Source: Bacteroidales bacterium
GTDB lineage: Bacteria; Bacteroidota; Bacteroidia; Bacteroidales; UBA12077
Reading direction: 5' to 3'
Length of the DNA stretch: 64,000 nt
Assembly: GCA_016342685.1 (NCBI GenBank)
Contig: JAEINU010000002.1
Span: 515,085 to 579,084 of the forward strand
Part shown: one piece after another, positions 32,262-41,625 of the stretch
Position numbering within the stretch: the first letter of the stretch is position 1
Layout: every line of letters starts with the position of its first letter
Made by a program: the position numbers and the translations under genes
Notes under the pieces: generated by a model
Seen by the model: only the letters and a program-made list of their open reading frames with translations
Databases searched by the model: none
What the model was told of the DNA's origin: nothing

Positions 32262-34400
32262 TTATTTAATAATTTTCATTTCATCGACCAGATGCCCTGC
32301 ACCTGCAAATTTATCTACAATAAAGAGCAGATACCTTATGTCTAGTGTTACATTCCGACTCCGTTCTGGATCAAACATCATATCACTCATGATTCCATCC
32401 CATGCACGATCAAAATTTAATCCTATTAGGTTTCCTTCAGCATCCAAAACGGGACTTCCTGAATTTCCTCCGGTAGTATGATTTGTTGCAATAAAACATA
32501 CAGGAACTGAGCCGTCTTGCTGATAAATACCAAAATCCTTTGCCTTGTAAATATCTTTTAGCTTTTGTGGCACATCGTAATCATATATCTGAGGATTATC
32601 CTTTTCAATTACACCATCAATTGTTGTATAATACTTATAATCGACCCCATCGCGAGGAGAAAAGCCTTCAACATTACCATAAGACACTCTCATTGTAAAG
32701 TTAGCATCTGGATAATAGATTTTATCAGAATTCATTTCTTGCAAACCTTTTAAGTAAGCTCTGTAAAGTCTTTTTGTTTCGTAATTTAAAGAGTCATATT
32801 TTGGCTTAACTTCATTCTTATATATATCTGCAAAACTTTTATAAAATTTGTAAACTGGATCGTTCTCTACAACTTTTATAGTCTCCTTATTAAAATCTTG
32901 AACTAAACTATTGCATTTTGATTGATTTAAAAATAAAGATTCTGAATACAAATTATCTGCAAATCCAGAGATCTCATCGATATTTAATCCTTGCACATTG
33001 GGTTTGTATGTACTATTTACTTTATTATAATACATTGGCACAAGTTTCATAAATATTTCCTGATCTATATCCTTAACATAATCTTTAAAGAATTTATCAA
33101 GCTCCGATTGTAATTTCTTAAGCTCTTTTTCTAAATCTTCTTCTGACCCCTCGTCTTTTATTGTTTTAATAACTTTATCGAACATTGATGCAAATCTAAT
33201 TACTTCAATAGATCGAATTGATTCTCTCCAGTAATCATATGCAATAGCATATTCTTCTATCTCTGAATACAATTCCGAAAGTTGCGGTATAATTTTATAA
33301 TACTCCGTTTTACTATTCAATTTTGCCCAATTTTGAAATTTCGCTTCCAGAGCTTTCTTTTTCTCCACTGTTTTAAGCCTCTCTAAACCTACTATTTCTC
33401 CTTTCCAGCGTTTCCATGAATTACTTGCTCCAGCATTTTTACTTGCATATTTTATACGAATCGTATCATTCATATCCGCATATTTATTCATCACCTCCAA
33501 TCGTGCATCACGAACCTCAATCCTATTTGGATTGCGAATATTTGCTATTTGCTCGATAGCATCAGAAATTAAGTATTCCTGAGTACTTCCAGGATATCCC
33601 ATTACCCAGGTAAAATCACCCTCGTTAATTCCTTTTACAGATATTGGCAAGAAACGCTTAGGTTTGTACGGAACATTTTCTTCTGAATATTCAGCAGGTT
33701 TATTGTCCTTGTCGGCATAAATTCGAAATATAGAAAAATCACCTGTATGACGAGGAAACATCCAATTGTCGGTATCACCACCAAATTTACCAATTGCCGA
33801 TGGAGGTGCTCCTACCAGTCGAACATCTTTATATTCTTCGTATATAAACATGTAATATTGATTTCCGTAAAAAAATGGCTTAATCACAGCGCTATAATGT
33901 GTGTCAGCAGTACTTAATTTCTTTAATGTATCAATATTCGTTTTAATAATCTCCTGACGCACATCTTCTGTTAAATCATCACTTACATCCTTTAACACTT
34001 TTTCTGTAACATCTTCAATGCTTTTTAGAAACTTAACCGACAGATTTTCGTTCGGTAATTCCTCTCTCATATTCATTGCCCAGAATCCTTCGGTTAAATA
34101 ATCGTTTTCGATCGAGCTGTGCTTTTGAATTGCACCATAACCACAATGATGATTTGTTAGCAACAATCCTTTATCCGAAACAACTTCTCCAGTGCAACCA
34201 CGACCGAAAATTACAACTGCATCCATCAAGCAATCTTGATTTATACTGTAAATATCTTCTGCAGACAATTTAAAACCCTTTGCTTGCATATCTTCAATAT
34301 TATACTTTTCCAAAAGCAATGGTATCCACATCCCTTCGTCTGCAAAATTTACGTTTGCAAGTCCGATTACTAAAACAACGAGAGTAATTATTTTTTTCAT
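32262..34400 (-). CDS. S46-family dipeptidyl-peptidase, DPP11-like
   Basis: A 712-residue serine peptidase with a signal peptide ending near residue 20. Catalytic residues are seen in TNHHCGYGAI (His85), the GGDTDNWMFPRHTGDFS segment (Asp) and TTGGNSGSP (Ser647). Arg665, 18 residues after the serine in GLNFDRAWDG, corresponds to Arg673 of P. gingivalis DPP11, which sets Asp/Glu preference; DPP7 has Gly there. It removes dipeptides with acidic second residues in the periplasm, supplying amino acids. It is the last gene of a five-gene minus-strand group. Confidence 0.88.
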   Translation of the reverse strand: MKKIITLVVLVIGLANVNFADEGMWIPLLLEKYNIEDMQAKGFKLSAEDIYSINQDCLMDAVVIFGRGCTGEVVSDKGLLLTNHHCGYGAIQKHSSIENDYLTEGFWAMNMREELPNENLSVKFLKSIEDVTEKVLKDVSDDLTEDVRQEIIKTNIDTLKKLSTADTHYSAVIKPFFYGNQYYMFIYEEYKDVRLVGAPPSAIGKFGGDTDNWMFPRHTGDFSIFRIYADKDNKPAEYSEENVPYKPKRFLPISVKGINEGDFTWVMGYPGSTQEYLISDAIEQIANIRNPNRIEVRDARLEVMNKYADMNDTIRIKYASKNAGASNSWKRWKGEIVGLERLKTVEKKKALEAKFQNWAKLNSKTEYYKIIPQLSELYSEIEEYAIAYDYWRESIRSIEVIRFASMFDKVIKTIKDEGSEEDLEKELKKLQSELDKFFKDYVKDIDQEIFMKLVPMYYNKVNSTYKPNVQGLNIDEISGFADNLYSESLFLNQSKCNSLVQDFNKETIKVVENDPVYKFYKSFADIYKNEVKPKYDSLNYETKRLYRAYLKGLQEMNSDKIYYPDANFTMRVSYGNVEGFSPRDGVDYKYYTTIDGVIEKDNPQIYDYDVPQKLKDIYKAKDFGIYQQDGSVPVCFIATNHTTGGNSGSPVLDAEGNLIGLNFDRAWDGIMSDMMFDPERSRNVTLDIRYLLFIVDKFAGAGHLVDEMKIIK

Positions 34401-34402
34401 TT

Positions 34403-35005
34403 TTAAATATCTTTATCGTTAATAAAATCGTCTAATTCTGAATATAATTTTTGAATGGGTAAACCCATAACATTGAAAAAAGATCCATTAATCTTCTCAA
34501 CACCAATATAACCAATCCACTCCTGAATTCCATATGCCCCAGCTTTATCCATTGGCTGAAAATGCTGAATATAGTAGTCAATTTCTGCATAGGTAAGCTT
34601 TTTAAAATACACATCGGTGCAAGCTGTAAATGCAAATTTCTTATATTTTGATTTAAAACAAACACCTGTATAAACCTGATGGCACTTCCCTGATAGCTCC
34701 TGCAAAATCCTCATAGCATCATCTGGATCTTTTGGCTTTTGCAAGATCTTGCCATTGAGCCAAACAATTGTATCAGCTGTAATTACAATCTCATTCTCAT
34801 CTATATCTCCATGAAAAACATTTGCTTTCTTTTGAGCAATATATAGTGGTATTTCTTCCTTTATAAGTTCTTCAGGATACGATTCGTCAACAAACTCTTT
34901 CAATTTTATTTCGAACTCCAGTCCTATTTCTTTCAATAAATAGTGTCTTCTGGGAGATTGAGACGCAAGAATAATCTTATAATCATCAATGTTTGGAATA
35001 AACAT
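34403..35005 (-). CDS. Maf-like nucleoside triphosphate pyrophosphatase
   Basis: A 200-residue Maf/YhdE-family protein. The signatures are LASQSPRRHYLLKEIG near the N-terminus, VITADTIVWLNG around residue 72 and DKAGAYGIQE near 150. These enzymes hydrolyse dTTP/UTP or modified nucleotides and prevent their use in DNA and RNA. It ends 2 bases before the peptidase start and lies 12 bases after the UbiA-family gene, within one operon. Confidence 0.88.
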   Translation of the reverse strand: MFIPNIDDYKIILASQSPRRHYLLKEIGLEFEIKLKEFVDESYPEELIKEEIPLYIAQKKANVFHGDIDENEIVITADTIVWLNGKILQKPKDPDDAMRILQELSGKCHQVYTGVCFKSKYKKFAFTACTDVYFKKLTYAEIDYYIQHFQPMDKAGAYGIQEWIGYIGVEKINGSFFNVMGLPIQKLYSELDDFINDKDI

Positions 35006-35017
35006 AAGATTTTGATT

Positions 35018-35968
35018 TTAAAAGTTTTGCAATATGATATAATTCGCAACAAGAGAATATAATATTCCAGCCAACATTATTAGCTTGGACAAATTACTTG
35101 CTCGATGATAATCCTTCTTATTATTTGCTACAAATATTTTATATAATAAAAATAACAATGGGATTATGAGAAATACTATAAAATAGATTAAGGTAAATAA
35201 ATCGTTTAAGAATCTAAAGTTTAAATACAATAAGGAGAATAATGTTGTAATTATAAAAGTTGTGATTACGATTTTTGTATTTAAAACACCTAATACAATT
35301 GGCATTGTTTTTCTTCCATACGCACTATCTCCTTCAAAATCTTCAACATCTTTAATTATTTCCCTTATCATAGTTAAAAGAAAAGCAAACAGTGAAAATG
35401 CGCTAACCCACAATATAATATGCACAAAATTAGTACGCATTTCGTGCATTAACAGACCATATTCTTTATTCAACAAAGGTATTTCAAAAAGAACAACCAT
35501 TAATGGAACCAAAGCTGTTAAAATTGCAACAATAATATTTCCAATTAACAACTGGCGTTTATAGGTGGTTGAATAAAACCAAAGTATTCCTGTGATAAGA
35601 ACAAAAACGATAGAAAGTAATGGTATCCCAATATAAAATGAGATATACACGCCTAAACTAATTCCTATTGTATTTAAAATTACATGCAATAAAATAGCCC
35701 ATCGTCGATTTAAAACTCTCCCAACAATTACGGTATCCGGACGGTTAACCAAATCCGTTTTTGTATCGAAATAATCGTTTATCACATAACCTGCTGCAGT
35801 TATAAAAACTGTAGCTAACACAAGGAAAAGGAAATTTAATTCGGAAAACTGCAATTTAAAATTATAAACTTCTAAAATGGGTTTAATTATGCTCCAACGC
35901 ATTAAATATTGCGTTAATATTATAATTAACAGATTTTTATATCGAATTAAACGTAAGAAATTAATCAT
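35018..35968 (-). CDS. UbiA-family membrane prenyltransferase
   Basis: A 316-residue protein with eight to nine helices. The two prenyl-diphosphate motifs are NDYFDTKTDLVNRPD near residues 65-79 and DVEDFEGD near 213-220. Bacteroidota proteins of this kind are usually called geranylgeranylglycerol-phosphate geranylgeranyltransferase-like; the real acceptor cannot be told from sequence. It lies in the cytoplasmic membrane and is encoded within the Maf/KdsC-like operon. Confidence 0.82.
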   Translation of the reverse strand: MINFLRLIRYKNLLIIILTQYLMRWSIIKPILEVYNFKLQFSELNFLFLVLATVFITAAGYVINDYFDTKTDLVNRPDTVIVGRVLNRRWAILLHVILNTIGISLGVYISFYIGIPLLSIVFVLITGILWFYSTTYKRQLLIGNIIVAILTALVPLMVVLFEIPLLNKEYGLLMHEMRTNFVHIILWVSAFSLFAFLLTMIREIIKDVEDFEGDSAYGRKTMPIVLGVLNTKIVITTFIITTLFSLLYLNFRFLNDLFTLIYFIVFLIIPLLFLLYKIFVANNKKDYHRASNLSKLIMLAGILYSLVANYIILQNF

Positions 35969-35975
35969 ATTATGA

Positions 35976-36497
35976 TTATTGTTTTGAATTTAAAAACTTG
36001 CTCCATTTCCCCTGCAAACGCAATACTTGTTCGATTACATCACGCACACAACCTCTTCCTCCAGGAAAAGTTGAAATATAATTTGATATTGATTTAATTT
36101 CTTCAGCAGCATCTGAAGGGCATGTAGCCAATCCTACCACTTGCATTACGTCAAAATCAGGCAAATCATCGCCCATATAAAGGATCTCTTCTGGTTTTAG
36201 TCCGTACTTAAAATAGAAATCTTCCAAATCGTTCTTTTTATCTCTCGACCCCATATAAATATCTGTTATACCTAAATATTGAAATCGCTTTTTTGTTGCT
36301 TCTGAGCTACCACCAGAAATAATTCCAATTGTATAACCTTGTTTTAATGCATGAGCAACTGCATAACCATCCTTCATGTTCACGGAGCGAACGAACTCAC
36401 CACTTGGATCAAGATAAATTTGACCATCGGTAAATACCCCATCGACATCAAAAACAAATGCTTTTATATTTTGTAAATCTTCTTTAAAATTTGCCAT
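35976..36497 (-). CDS. KdsC-like HAD phosphatase (KDO 8-phosphate phosphatase)
   Basis: A 173-residue HAD hydrolase. The nucleophile motif is FDVDGVFTDG (Asp17/Asp19), followed by SGGSSEATKKR (motif II/III region) and GDDLPDFDV (motif IV). The C-terminal GGRGCVRDVIEQVL tail is typical of KdsC tetramers. It removes phosphate from KDO-8-P in lipopolysaccharide core synthesis. It lies one base after the DUF2520 gene and 7 bases before the prenyltransferase gene. Confidence 0.87.
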   Translation of the reverse strand: MANFKEDLQNIKAFVFDVDGVFTDGQIYLDPSGEFVRSVNMKDGYAVAHALKQGYTIGIISGGSSEATKKRFQYLGITDIYMGSRDKKNDLEDFYFKYGLKPEEILYMGDDLPDFDVMQVVGLATCPSDAAEEIKSISNYISTFPGGRGCVRDVIEQVLRLQGKWSKFLNSKQ

Positions 36498-36498
36498 T

Positions 36499-37302
36499 TT
36501 ATTTATTCTTTTCCTGATTTAATTTAAATATGCTTTCACTCACAAATCTATATATTTTCTCGAATTCCTGATTATCATTTAACATTTGCAGGTGATTTTT
36601 TATCACATTTTGATCGTTTCGAACAGCGGGACCTGTTTGTGCTTTCTGAGGATCGGATTCTATTGCCTTTAGAACAGTTTCTTTAATCAATGGTTTTAAT
36701 AAATCAAACGAAATATCAGCTTGATCTAATATATCAGCTGCTACAGCAAACATATGATTTGCAAAATTACTAGCATAAACTGCGGCCAAATGCAATACTT
36801 TCCTTTTTTCAGAATCAATTTTATAAACACTCTTACATAAACAGTTAGCTAAATAAAAAAGTTTATTTTTCACGTCTTGATTACTTGCTTCTATACATAT
36901 AGGAATATTAGAAAAATCTAATTCTCGTGATTTCGAGAAGGTTTGTAAAGGATAAAAAACACCATAATCCTTAAAATGATTTTTAAATACATCAACTGAA
37001 ATACTTCCTGCAGTATGAACCACAATGCCATTTTCTATATTAAGATTATTAACTACACTCAATATATTTTCGTCCTTAATTGAGAGAACATATAAATCGG
37101 CATTTTTAGGTATTTTATCTAAATCATTTGTAAAATCGGTATTAAGCTTTCCTGCTAATTTTTCGGCAGAGTGAAGTGTTTTACTATAAATACAGCTTAT
37201 GGAGAAGTTATTCTTTTTTAAACTCAAGGACAAATGAGTAGCAACGTTTCCTGCGCCAATAATTACAATTCCATTCTTAAAATTATTATTGATACTCATC
37301 AT
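36499..37302 (-). CDS. Rossmann/DUF2520 protein of unknown substrate
   Basis: A 267-residue protein with an N-terminal NAD(P)-binding fold (IVIIGAGNVATHLSLSL, residues 13-29) and a C-terminal DUF2520 helical domain (AAVYASNFANHMFAVAADIL near residue 180). This matches the ProC/6PGDH-like dehydrogenases found in Bacteroidota next to KdsC-like genes. The reaction is unknown. Two adjacent ATG codons could start it (37302 or 37299). It is the first gene of the operon that ends with the peptidase. Confidence 0.82.
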   Translation of the reverse strand: MMSINNNFKNGIVIIGAGNVATHLSLSLKKNNFSISCIYSKTLHSAEKLAGKLNTDFTNDLDKIPKNADLYVLSIKDENILSVVNNLNIENGIVVHTAGSISVDVFKNHFKDYGVFYPLQTFSKSRELDFSNIPICIEASNQDVKNKLFYLANCLCKSVYKIDSEKRKVLHLAAVYASNFANHMFAVAADILDQADISFDLLKPLIKETVLKAIESDPQKAQTGPAVRNDQNVIKNHLQMLNDNQEFEKIYRFVSESIFKLNQEKNK

Positions 37303-37364
37303 CTAAAATTTAAAACATAAAATTAATCGAAATTATTAAGCTTTCAAACCACTCCAAAAATAAA

Positions 37365-37394
37365 AAAGCCCCAATCCATAAGAATTGGGGCTTT
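37365..37394. terminator. Terminator of the acyl-CoA dehydrogenase operon
   Basis: AAAGCCCCAAT (37365-37375) pairs exactly with ATTGGGGCTTT (37384-37394). A/T runs flank both sides. It lies 20 bases past the acyl-CoA dehydrogenase stop on the minus strand. Confidence 0.92.
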
Positions 37395-37414
37395 AAAAAA
37401 TATTTAAGTATTAA

Positions 37415-39199
37415 TTAAAAACAATACTTATTTTCTTCGATTAGTTTATCAGCAATTCTTCTTCTAGCATCTTTAGTATTTACACCAGACACTTTAGTAT
37501 AAACTTGAACACCTTTCACTAATTTCTCAGTTAACTCATTATCCTCAATTGAATGAATAGCGTCTAATGCATGTTTATTAATTAAAGAAGCAGTTTCAAA
37601 GATATAAACATCAAGCATGTCTTTGTAAATCTTAATTACATCAGCAGGTTGAGTTGCTTCCGCTTTCTGTACACGTAACATAGTTGATTCAGCTACATAT
37701 GCATTCATTAAGATATCAGAAATACTATTCTGAACTTCTTGCTCTTGTACTAATTTTCTGTCAAACTTATTAACAGCAGCTTCCATTAGCATCATTCCAA
37801 CATTTTTGAAGTTCTCTACAAAGAAAGATTTATCTTCGTAATAACCTTTAGATTCAAAAGTATCAGTTAGATTATCTAATCCAGCAACAATTTCTTTTGC
37901 TTTTTCGAATAATGCAATGTGATTCTTTTGTCCTCTTTTAATGATAGTATCAGCAACAATAAGTCTGTTTACCTCATTTGTTCCTTCAAAAATACGATTG
38001 ATACGAGAATCTCTGTATGCTCTGTCAGCAGGCATTTCAGCAGAAAAACCCATTCCACCCATTATCTGAACAGTTTCATCAACAACATAATCTAATGCTT
38101 CAGAACCAAAAACTTTCATAATAGCTGCTTCAGCACCATACTCACCGAATGCGCCCATTACAGCTCTACCGTAATCACAACCTTCTTTAGCTTTATTAAT
38201 TTCAATTGCATCATCAATATCTTTACTTACTCTGTAAACTGCAGATTCTGTAGTAAAAGTCTTAATAGCTTGCTCACCTAACTTGTGTTTGATAGATCCG
38301 AAATTAGCAATTAAAGTACCAAACTGCTTACGCTCGTTTGCATAATTAACAGATTGAGATATTGCTCTTTTAGCAGCACCAAGTACGTTTCCACCTAACT
38401 TGATACGTCCCATATGAAGAATATTCAATGCTATTCTGAAACCTTCTCCTCGTTTTCCTAATAAATTCTCAACAGGAACTTTTACATCATTATAAAAAAT
38501 CTGACGTGTAGATGATCCTTTAATACCCATTTTCTTTTCTTCAGGGTTTAAAGTAATACCATCCCATGCACGTTCTACTATAAATGCACTATAAACACGA
38601 TCGTTATCAATTTTCGCAAATACTGTTTGAACATCAGCAAAACCACCATTGGTGATCCACATTTTCTGACCATTCAATATATAATGCTTACCATCTTCGC
38701 TAAGAACTGCTTTTGTTTTACCAGAGTTAGCGTCAGAACCAGCTCCTGGCTCAGTTAAACAATATGCACCAGCCCATTCACCAGTAGCAAGTTTTGTTAA
38801 ATATTTTTGTTTTTGCTCATGATTTCCATAATAAGCGATTGGCAAAGATCCAATTCCTGTATGAGCAGAAAATGCAACAGCAAACGAATTACCAGCACCC
38901 ATTCTTTCACTTGATAACATAGATGTTACAAATGATTGTCCAAAACCATCATACTCTTCAGGTATAGAAACACCTAAAAGTCCTAATTCTCCAGCTTTTT
39001 CAAGAACAGTTCTCATTAAACCTTCTTCCTGAGAATCAATTCTATCAAGAATAGGAAAAATTTCAGTCTCAAGAAAATCATCACATGTTTGTGCAATCAT
39101 CTGCTGTTCTTCGTCAAATTCTTCTGGTATAAAAATTCCGTTGGCTTCAGTTTTCTTTAATAAAAATTCACCACCCTTTATGGTTAAATCCTTTTCCAT
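37415..39199 (-). CDS. Acyl-CoA dehydrogenase, long form
   Basis: A 594-residue flavoprotein. The acyl-CoA dehydrogenase core covers about residues 25-420: CLTEPGAGSDANSG and the FAD/CoA loop near 150, KMWITNGGFADV, and QIMGGMGFSAEMPADRAYRD with the family end FEGTNEVNRL, which holds the likely catalytic Glu. A C-terminal helical extension of about 170 residues gives the length seen in VLCAD-like bacterial proteins. It oxidises an acyl-CoA and passes electrons to ETF, encoded upstream in the same cluster. Confidence 0.88.
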   Translation of the reverse strand: MEKDLTIKGGEFLLKKTEANGIFIPEEFDEEQQMIAQTCDDFLETEIFPILDRIDSQEEGLMRTVLEKAGELGLLGVSIPEEYDGFGQSFVTSMLSSERMGAGNSFAVAFSAHTGIGSLPIAYYGNHEQKQKYLTKLATGEWAGAYCLTEPGAGSDANSGKTKAVLSEDGKHYILNGQKMWITNGGFADVQTVFAKIDNDRVYSAFIVERAWDGITLNPEEKKMGIKGSSTRQIFYNDVKVPVENLLGKRGEGFRIALNILHMGRIKLGGNVLGAAKRAISQSVNYANERKQFGTLIANFGSIKHKLGEQAIKTFTTESAVYRVSKDIDDAIEINKAKEGCDYGRAVMGAFGEYGAEAAIMKVFGSEALDYVVDETVQIMGGMGFSAEMPADRAYRDSRINRIFEGTNEVNRLIVADTIIKRGQKNHIALFEKAKEIVAGLDNLTDTFESKGYYEDKSFFVENFKNVGMMLMEAAVNKFDRKLVQEQEVQNSISDILMNAYVAESTMLRVQKAEATQPADVIKIYKDMLDVYIFETASLINKHALDAIHSIEDNELTEKLVKGVQVYTKVSGVNTKDARRRIADKLIEENKYCF

Positions 39200-39215
39200 T
39201 TTATTTTAATTTTAA

Positions 39216-40016
39216 TTATAGTTCTAACGTTTGTTCTATTAATTCAGCAATATCGAAGTTTTTTATTTCTTCTTCCTTGTTCTTATATTTTAATCCATCT
39301 GTCATCATTACCATACAATATGGACAAGCTGTTACAATAATATCAGGATTCGTAGCAAGAGCATCTTCTGTGCGTTCAATAAATACTTCCTTATCGCCTT
39401 TTTCAGCTTCTTTGAACATTTGTCCACCACCTGCACCACAGCACAATGCGTTACTTTTGTTCCGTTTCATTTCTACTTTGGTAGATGGAATTGCATCTAA
39501 CACTTCTCTTGGAGCATCATATTCTCCATTCGCACGCCCTAGGTAACAAGGATCGTGATATGTTAAAGTTTTACCTTTAAACAACTCACTATCAATCTTT
39601 AATTTACCTTCGCTAATTTGCTGTTGTAAAAACTGTGTATGATGAAGCACTTCATAGTTTCCTTCGTACTCAGGATACTCATTTTTGAAAGTATTGAAAG
39701 CATGAGGATCGCAAGTAATAATCTTTTTTACTTCGTATGAATTCATGATTTCGATATTTGTCATGGCTTGCATCTGAAACAACATTTCATTTCCAGCACG
39801 ACGTGCAACATCTCCGCTTGAAGATTCTTCAACACCCAAAACAGCATAACTTACATTTAAATGAGTTAAGATCTTTATAAATGCACGAGTAACTTTTTTA
39901 TATCTATCATCGAATGCTCCTGCGCTTCCAACCCAAAGTAAATATTCTGGTTTTTCGCCTTTAGCAAAAAGATCTGCCATTACAGGTACTTCTATTTTAC
40001 GTTTGTTTTCTGACAT
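39216..40016 (-). CDS. CCG-domain FeS protein with degenerate first cluster site
   Basis: A 266-residue HdrB/EtfD-type protein. The second CCG domain is intact: DPCYLGR (C157), LCCGAGGG (C192/C193) and CPYC (C231/C234), enough for one noncubane [4Fe-4S] cluster. The first has lost ligands: WVGSAGAFDDR has Ser31 where Cys is usual, EESSSGD lacks the usual cysteine, and CDPHAFNT keeps only C102. It should receive electrons from the membrane FeS protein encoded upstream. The two proteins correspond to the halves of fused ETF:menaquinone oxidoreductases. Confidence 0.83.
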   Translation of the reverse strand: MSENKRKIEVPVMADLFAKGEKPEYLLWVGSAGAFDDRYKKVTRAFIKILTHLNVSYAVLGVEESSSGDVARRAGNEMLFQMQAMTNIEIMNSYEVKKIITCDPHAFNTFKNEYPEYEGNYEVLHHTQFLQQQISEGKLKIDSELFKGKTLTYHDPCYLGRANGEYDAPREVLDAIPSTKVEMKRNKSNALCCGAGGGQMFKEAEKGDKEVFIERTEDALATNPDIIVTACPYCMVMMTDGLKYKNKEEEIKNFDIAELIEQTLEL

Positions 40017-40097
40017 AATAATTTAGTTTAAAGTTTCAAGTTTCAGGTTTTAAGTTTCTTAGAATTCATCTTTTAACTTTCAACCTTGAACTTTTAA
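40017..40097. repeat. AT-rich repeat words between the FeS protein genes
   Basis: AAGTTTCAAGTTTCAGG, AGTTTC and ACCTTGAACTTTTAAC form a low-complexity stretch like the words in 5198-5495. This suggests that the same dispersed repeat occurs at both places. No gene or clear terminator was seen. Confidence 0.5.
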
Positions 40098-41417
40098 CTA
40101 TTTTTCGTTTATATAAAGTTCATCAGCCCAAAGCATACGGTCATCTTGAGAGAACTGCCAAGGAGCACCATTATTCTCTATATTGCTGAATATTGCATTT
40201 AGCTCACCAGGAGCAGCTGCTTGTTCCATAACAATATATCTTCTTAACTCAAGAATTGACGATACTTGATCTATATTAACCGGACAAGCATTTACACATG
40301 CATTACATGTTGTGCAAGCCCATAATTCTTCAGCAGAAATTGAATCAAACAATGACTTATCATCAGAAAAATCAACACCATTCTTATCAATATTTTTTCC
40401 TGTAAGCTCGATACGATCGCGTATATCCATCATAATTTTACGAGGAGAAAGCTTTTTACCTGTAATATTTGCAGGGCAAACACTTGTACAACGTCCACAC
40501 TCGGTGCAGGTATACGCATCCATTAAATGCTTCCATGTAAGTTGTTTTACATCCTGTGCTCCAAAAGCAATTTCTTCGGCGTTCTCATCCATTGGCGGCT
40601 CTTCACCCGTTAACATACTCTTTACTTCGGTAGTTATCGATGGCATATTAGCTAATTTCCCAACGGGTTCTAATTTTGAATAAAATACGTTAAAGAATGA
40701 TAAAAATACATGGAAATGTTTTGAGTAAGGTATATAATTTAAGAAAATCATGATACCCACAATATGCAACCACCAGCAAGTTCTTTCAATAAGCATTAAT
40801 GTTTCTGATGGAAGATTCTGTAACATTGGCACAAAAAATGAACTTAAAAAGAAAGATCCAGTTTCGTGATAATGCGCAACACCGCGTGTTTGAAGAATAT
40901 AATCTGATGCATTCATAAAAAAGATTGATGTCATTAAAACAACTTCAGCAATCAAAATTAGGTTTGCATCCAAACGTGGCCACCATTTCATTTCTGGTTT
41001 CCAAAAACGATCAAGTTTTAAAATATTTCTTCTGATAAGAAATGCGATACAGCCAATCATTACAAATAGTGCAAAAAATTCAAATGAGCTAACCGCAATT
41101 GGATATAAAAATCCAAAAATCGGAGCTAATATTCTGTGTGTACCAGCAACACCATCGATCATTGTTTCCAACATCTCGATGTTAACCAAAATAAATCCGG
41201 CATATACTAAAATGTGCAAGACACCTGAAATAGGTAATCTCAACATTTTGGATTGACCAACAGCAACTTTAAGAACAAGTCCCCATCTTTTTTTCTTATT
41301 ATCTTTTATGTCAAGGTCTTTACCAAGCTTAATATTTCTTGAAATCTTTTTAATATTCCAAGTAAAAAATGCTATAGCACCAATCCATAATAAAATAAAT
41401 ATTATACTATTTATCAT
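40098..41417 (-). CDS. Membrane FeS oxidoreductase subunit (NarI-like plus two [4Fe-4S])
   Basis: A 439-residue protein. The N-terminal part has five to six helices of the NarI/HdrE-like kind with histidines in HILVYAG, ACWWLHIVGIM-like and HYHETGSF segments that may bind heme b. The C-terminal domain has two [4Fe-4S] motifs, CTECGRCTSVCP and CTTCNACVNACP. With the CCG protein it forms a putative ETF:menaquinone oxidoreductase that passes electrons from EtfAB into the quinone pool. Confidence 0.85.
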   Translation of the reverse strand: MINSIIFILLWIGAIAFFTWNIKKISRNIKLGKDLDIKDNKKKRWGLVLKVAVGQSKMLRLPISGVLHILVYAGFILVNIEMLETMIDGVAGTHRILAPIFGFLYPIAVSSFEFFALFVMIGCIAFLIRRNILKLDRFWKPEMKWWPRLDANLILIAEVVLMTSIFFMNASDYILQTRGVAHYHETGSFFLSSFFVPMLQNLPSETLMLIERTCWWLHIVGIMIFLNYIPYSKHFHVFLSFFNVFYSKLEPVGKLANMPSITTEVKSMLTGEEPPMDENAEEIAFGAQDVKQLTWKHLMDAYTCTECGRCTSVCPANITGKKLSPRKIMMDIRDRIELTGKNIDKNGVDFSDDKSLFDSISAEELWACTTCNACVNACPVNIDQVSSILELRRYIVMEQAAAPGELNAIFSNIENNGAPWQFSQDDRMLWADELYINEK

Positions 41418-41566
41418 AGTCTTCTAGTTTTAAGTAAATCTTTTTTAAAAATCGGTGCCAAAATAAATATTTATCATCATAAAAAAAACTATTAGAAACT
41501 ATTTAGAGTCTGTATAATTTATTTAAAGAATTGATATTTAGACAAAACCACCTTTTTATTAAAATG

Positions 41567-41605
41567 ACAAAGACAAAAGAAATTTAATTAAACTTTTGTC
41601 TTTGT
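41567..41605. terminator. Hairpin between etfA and the membrane FeS gene
   Basis: ACAAAGACAAAAG (41567-41579) pairs exactly with CTTTTGTCTTTGT (41593-41605). It lies 20 bases past the etfA stop. It may end the etfBA message or reduce readthrough into the FeS protein gene, which has its own 208-base upstream space. Confidence 0.75.
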
Positions 41606-41625
41606 TATATTCATTAATCGATTGA

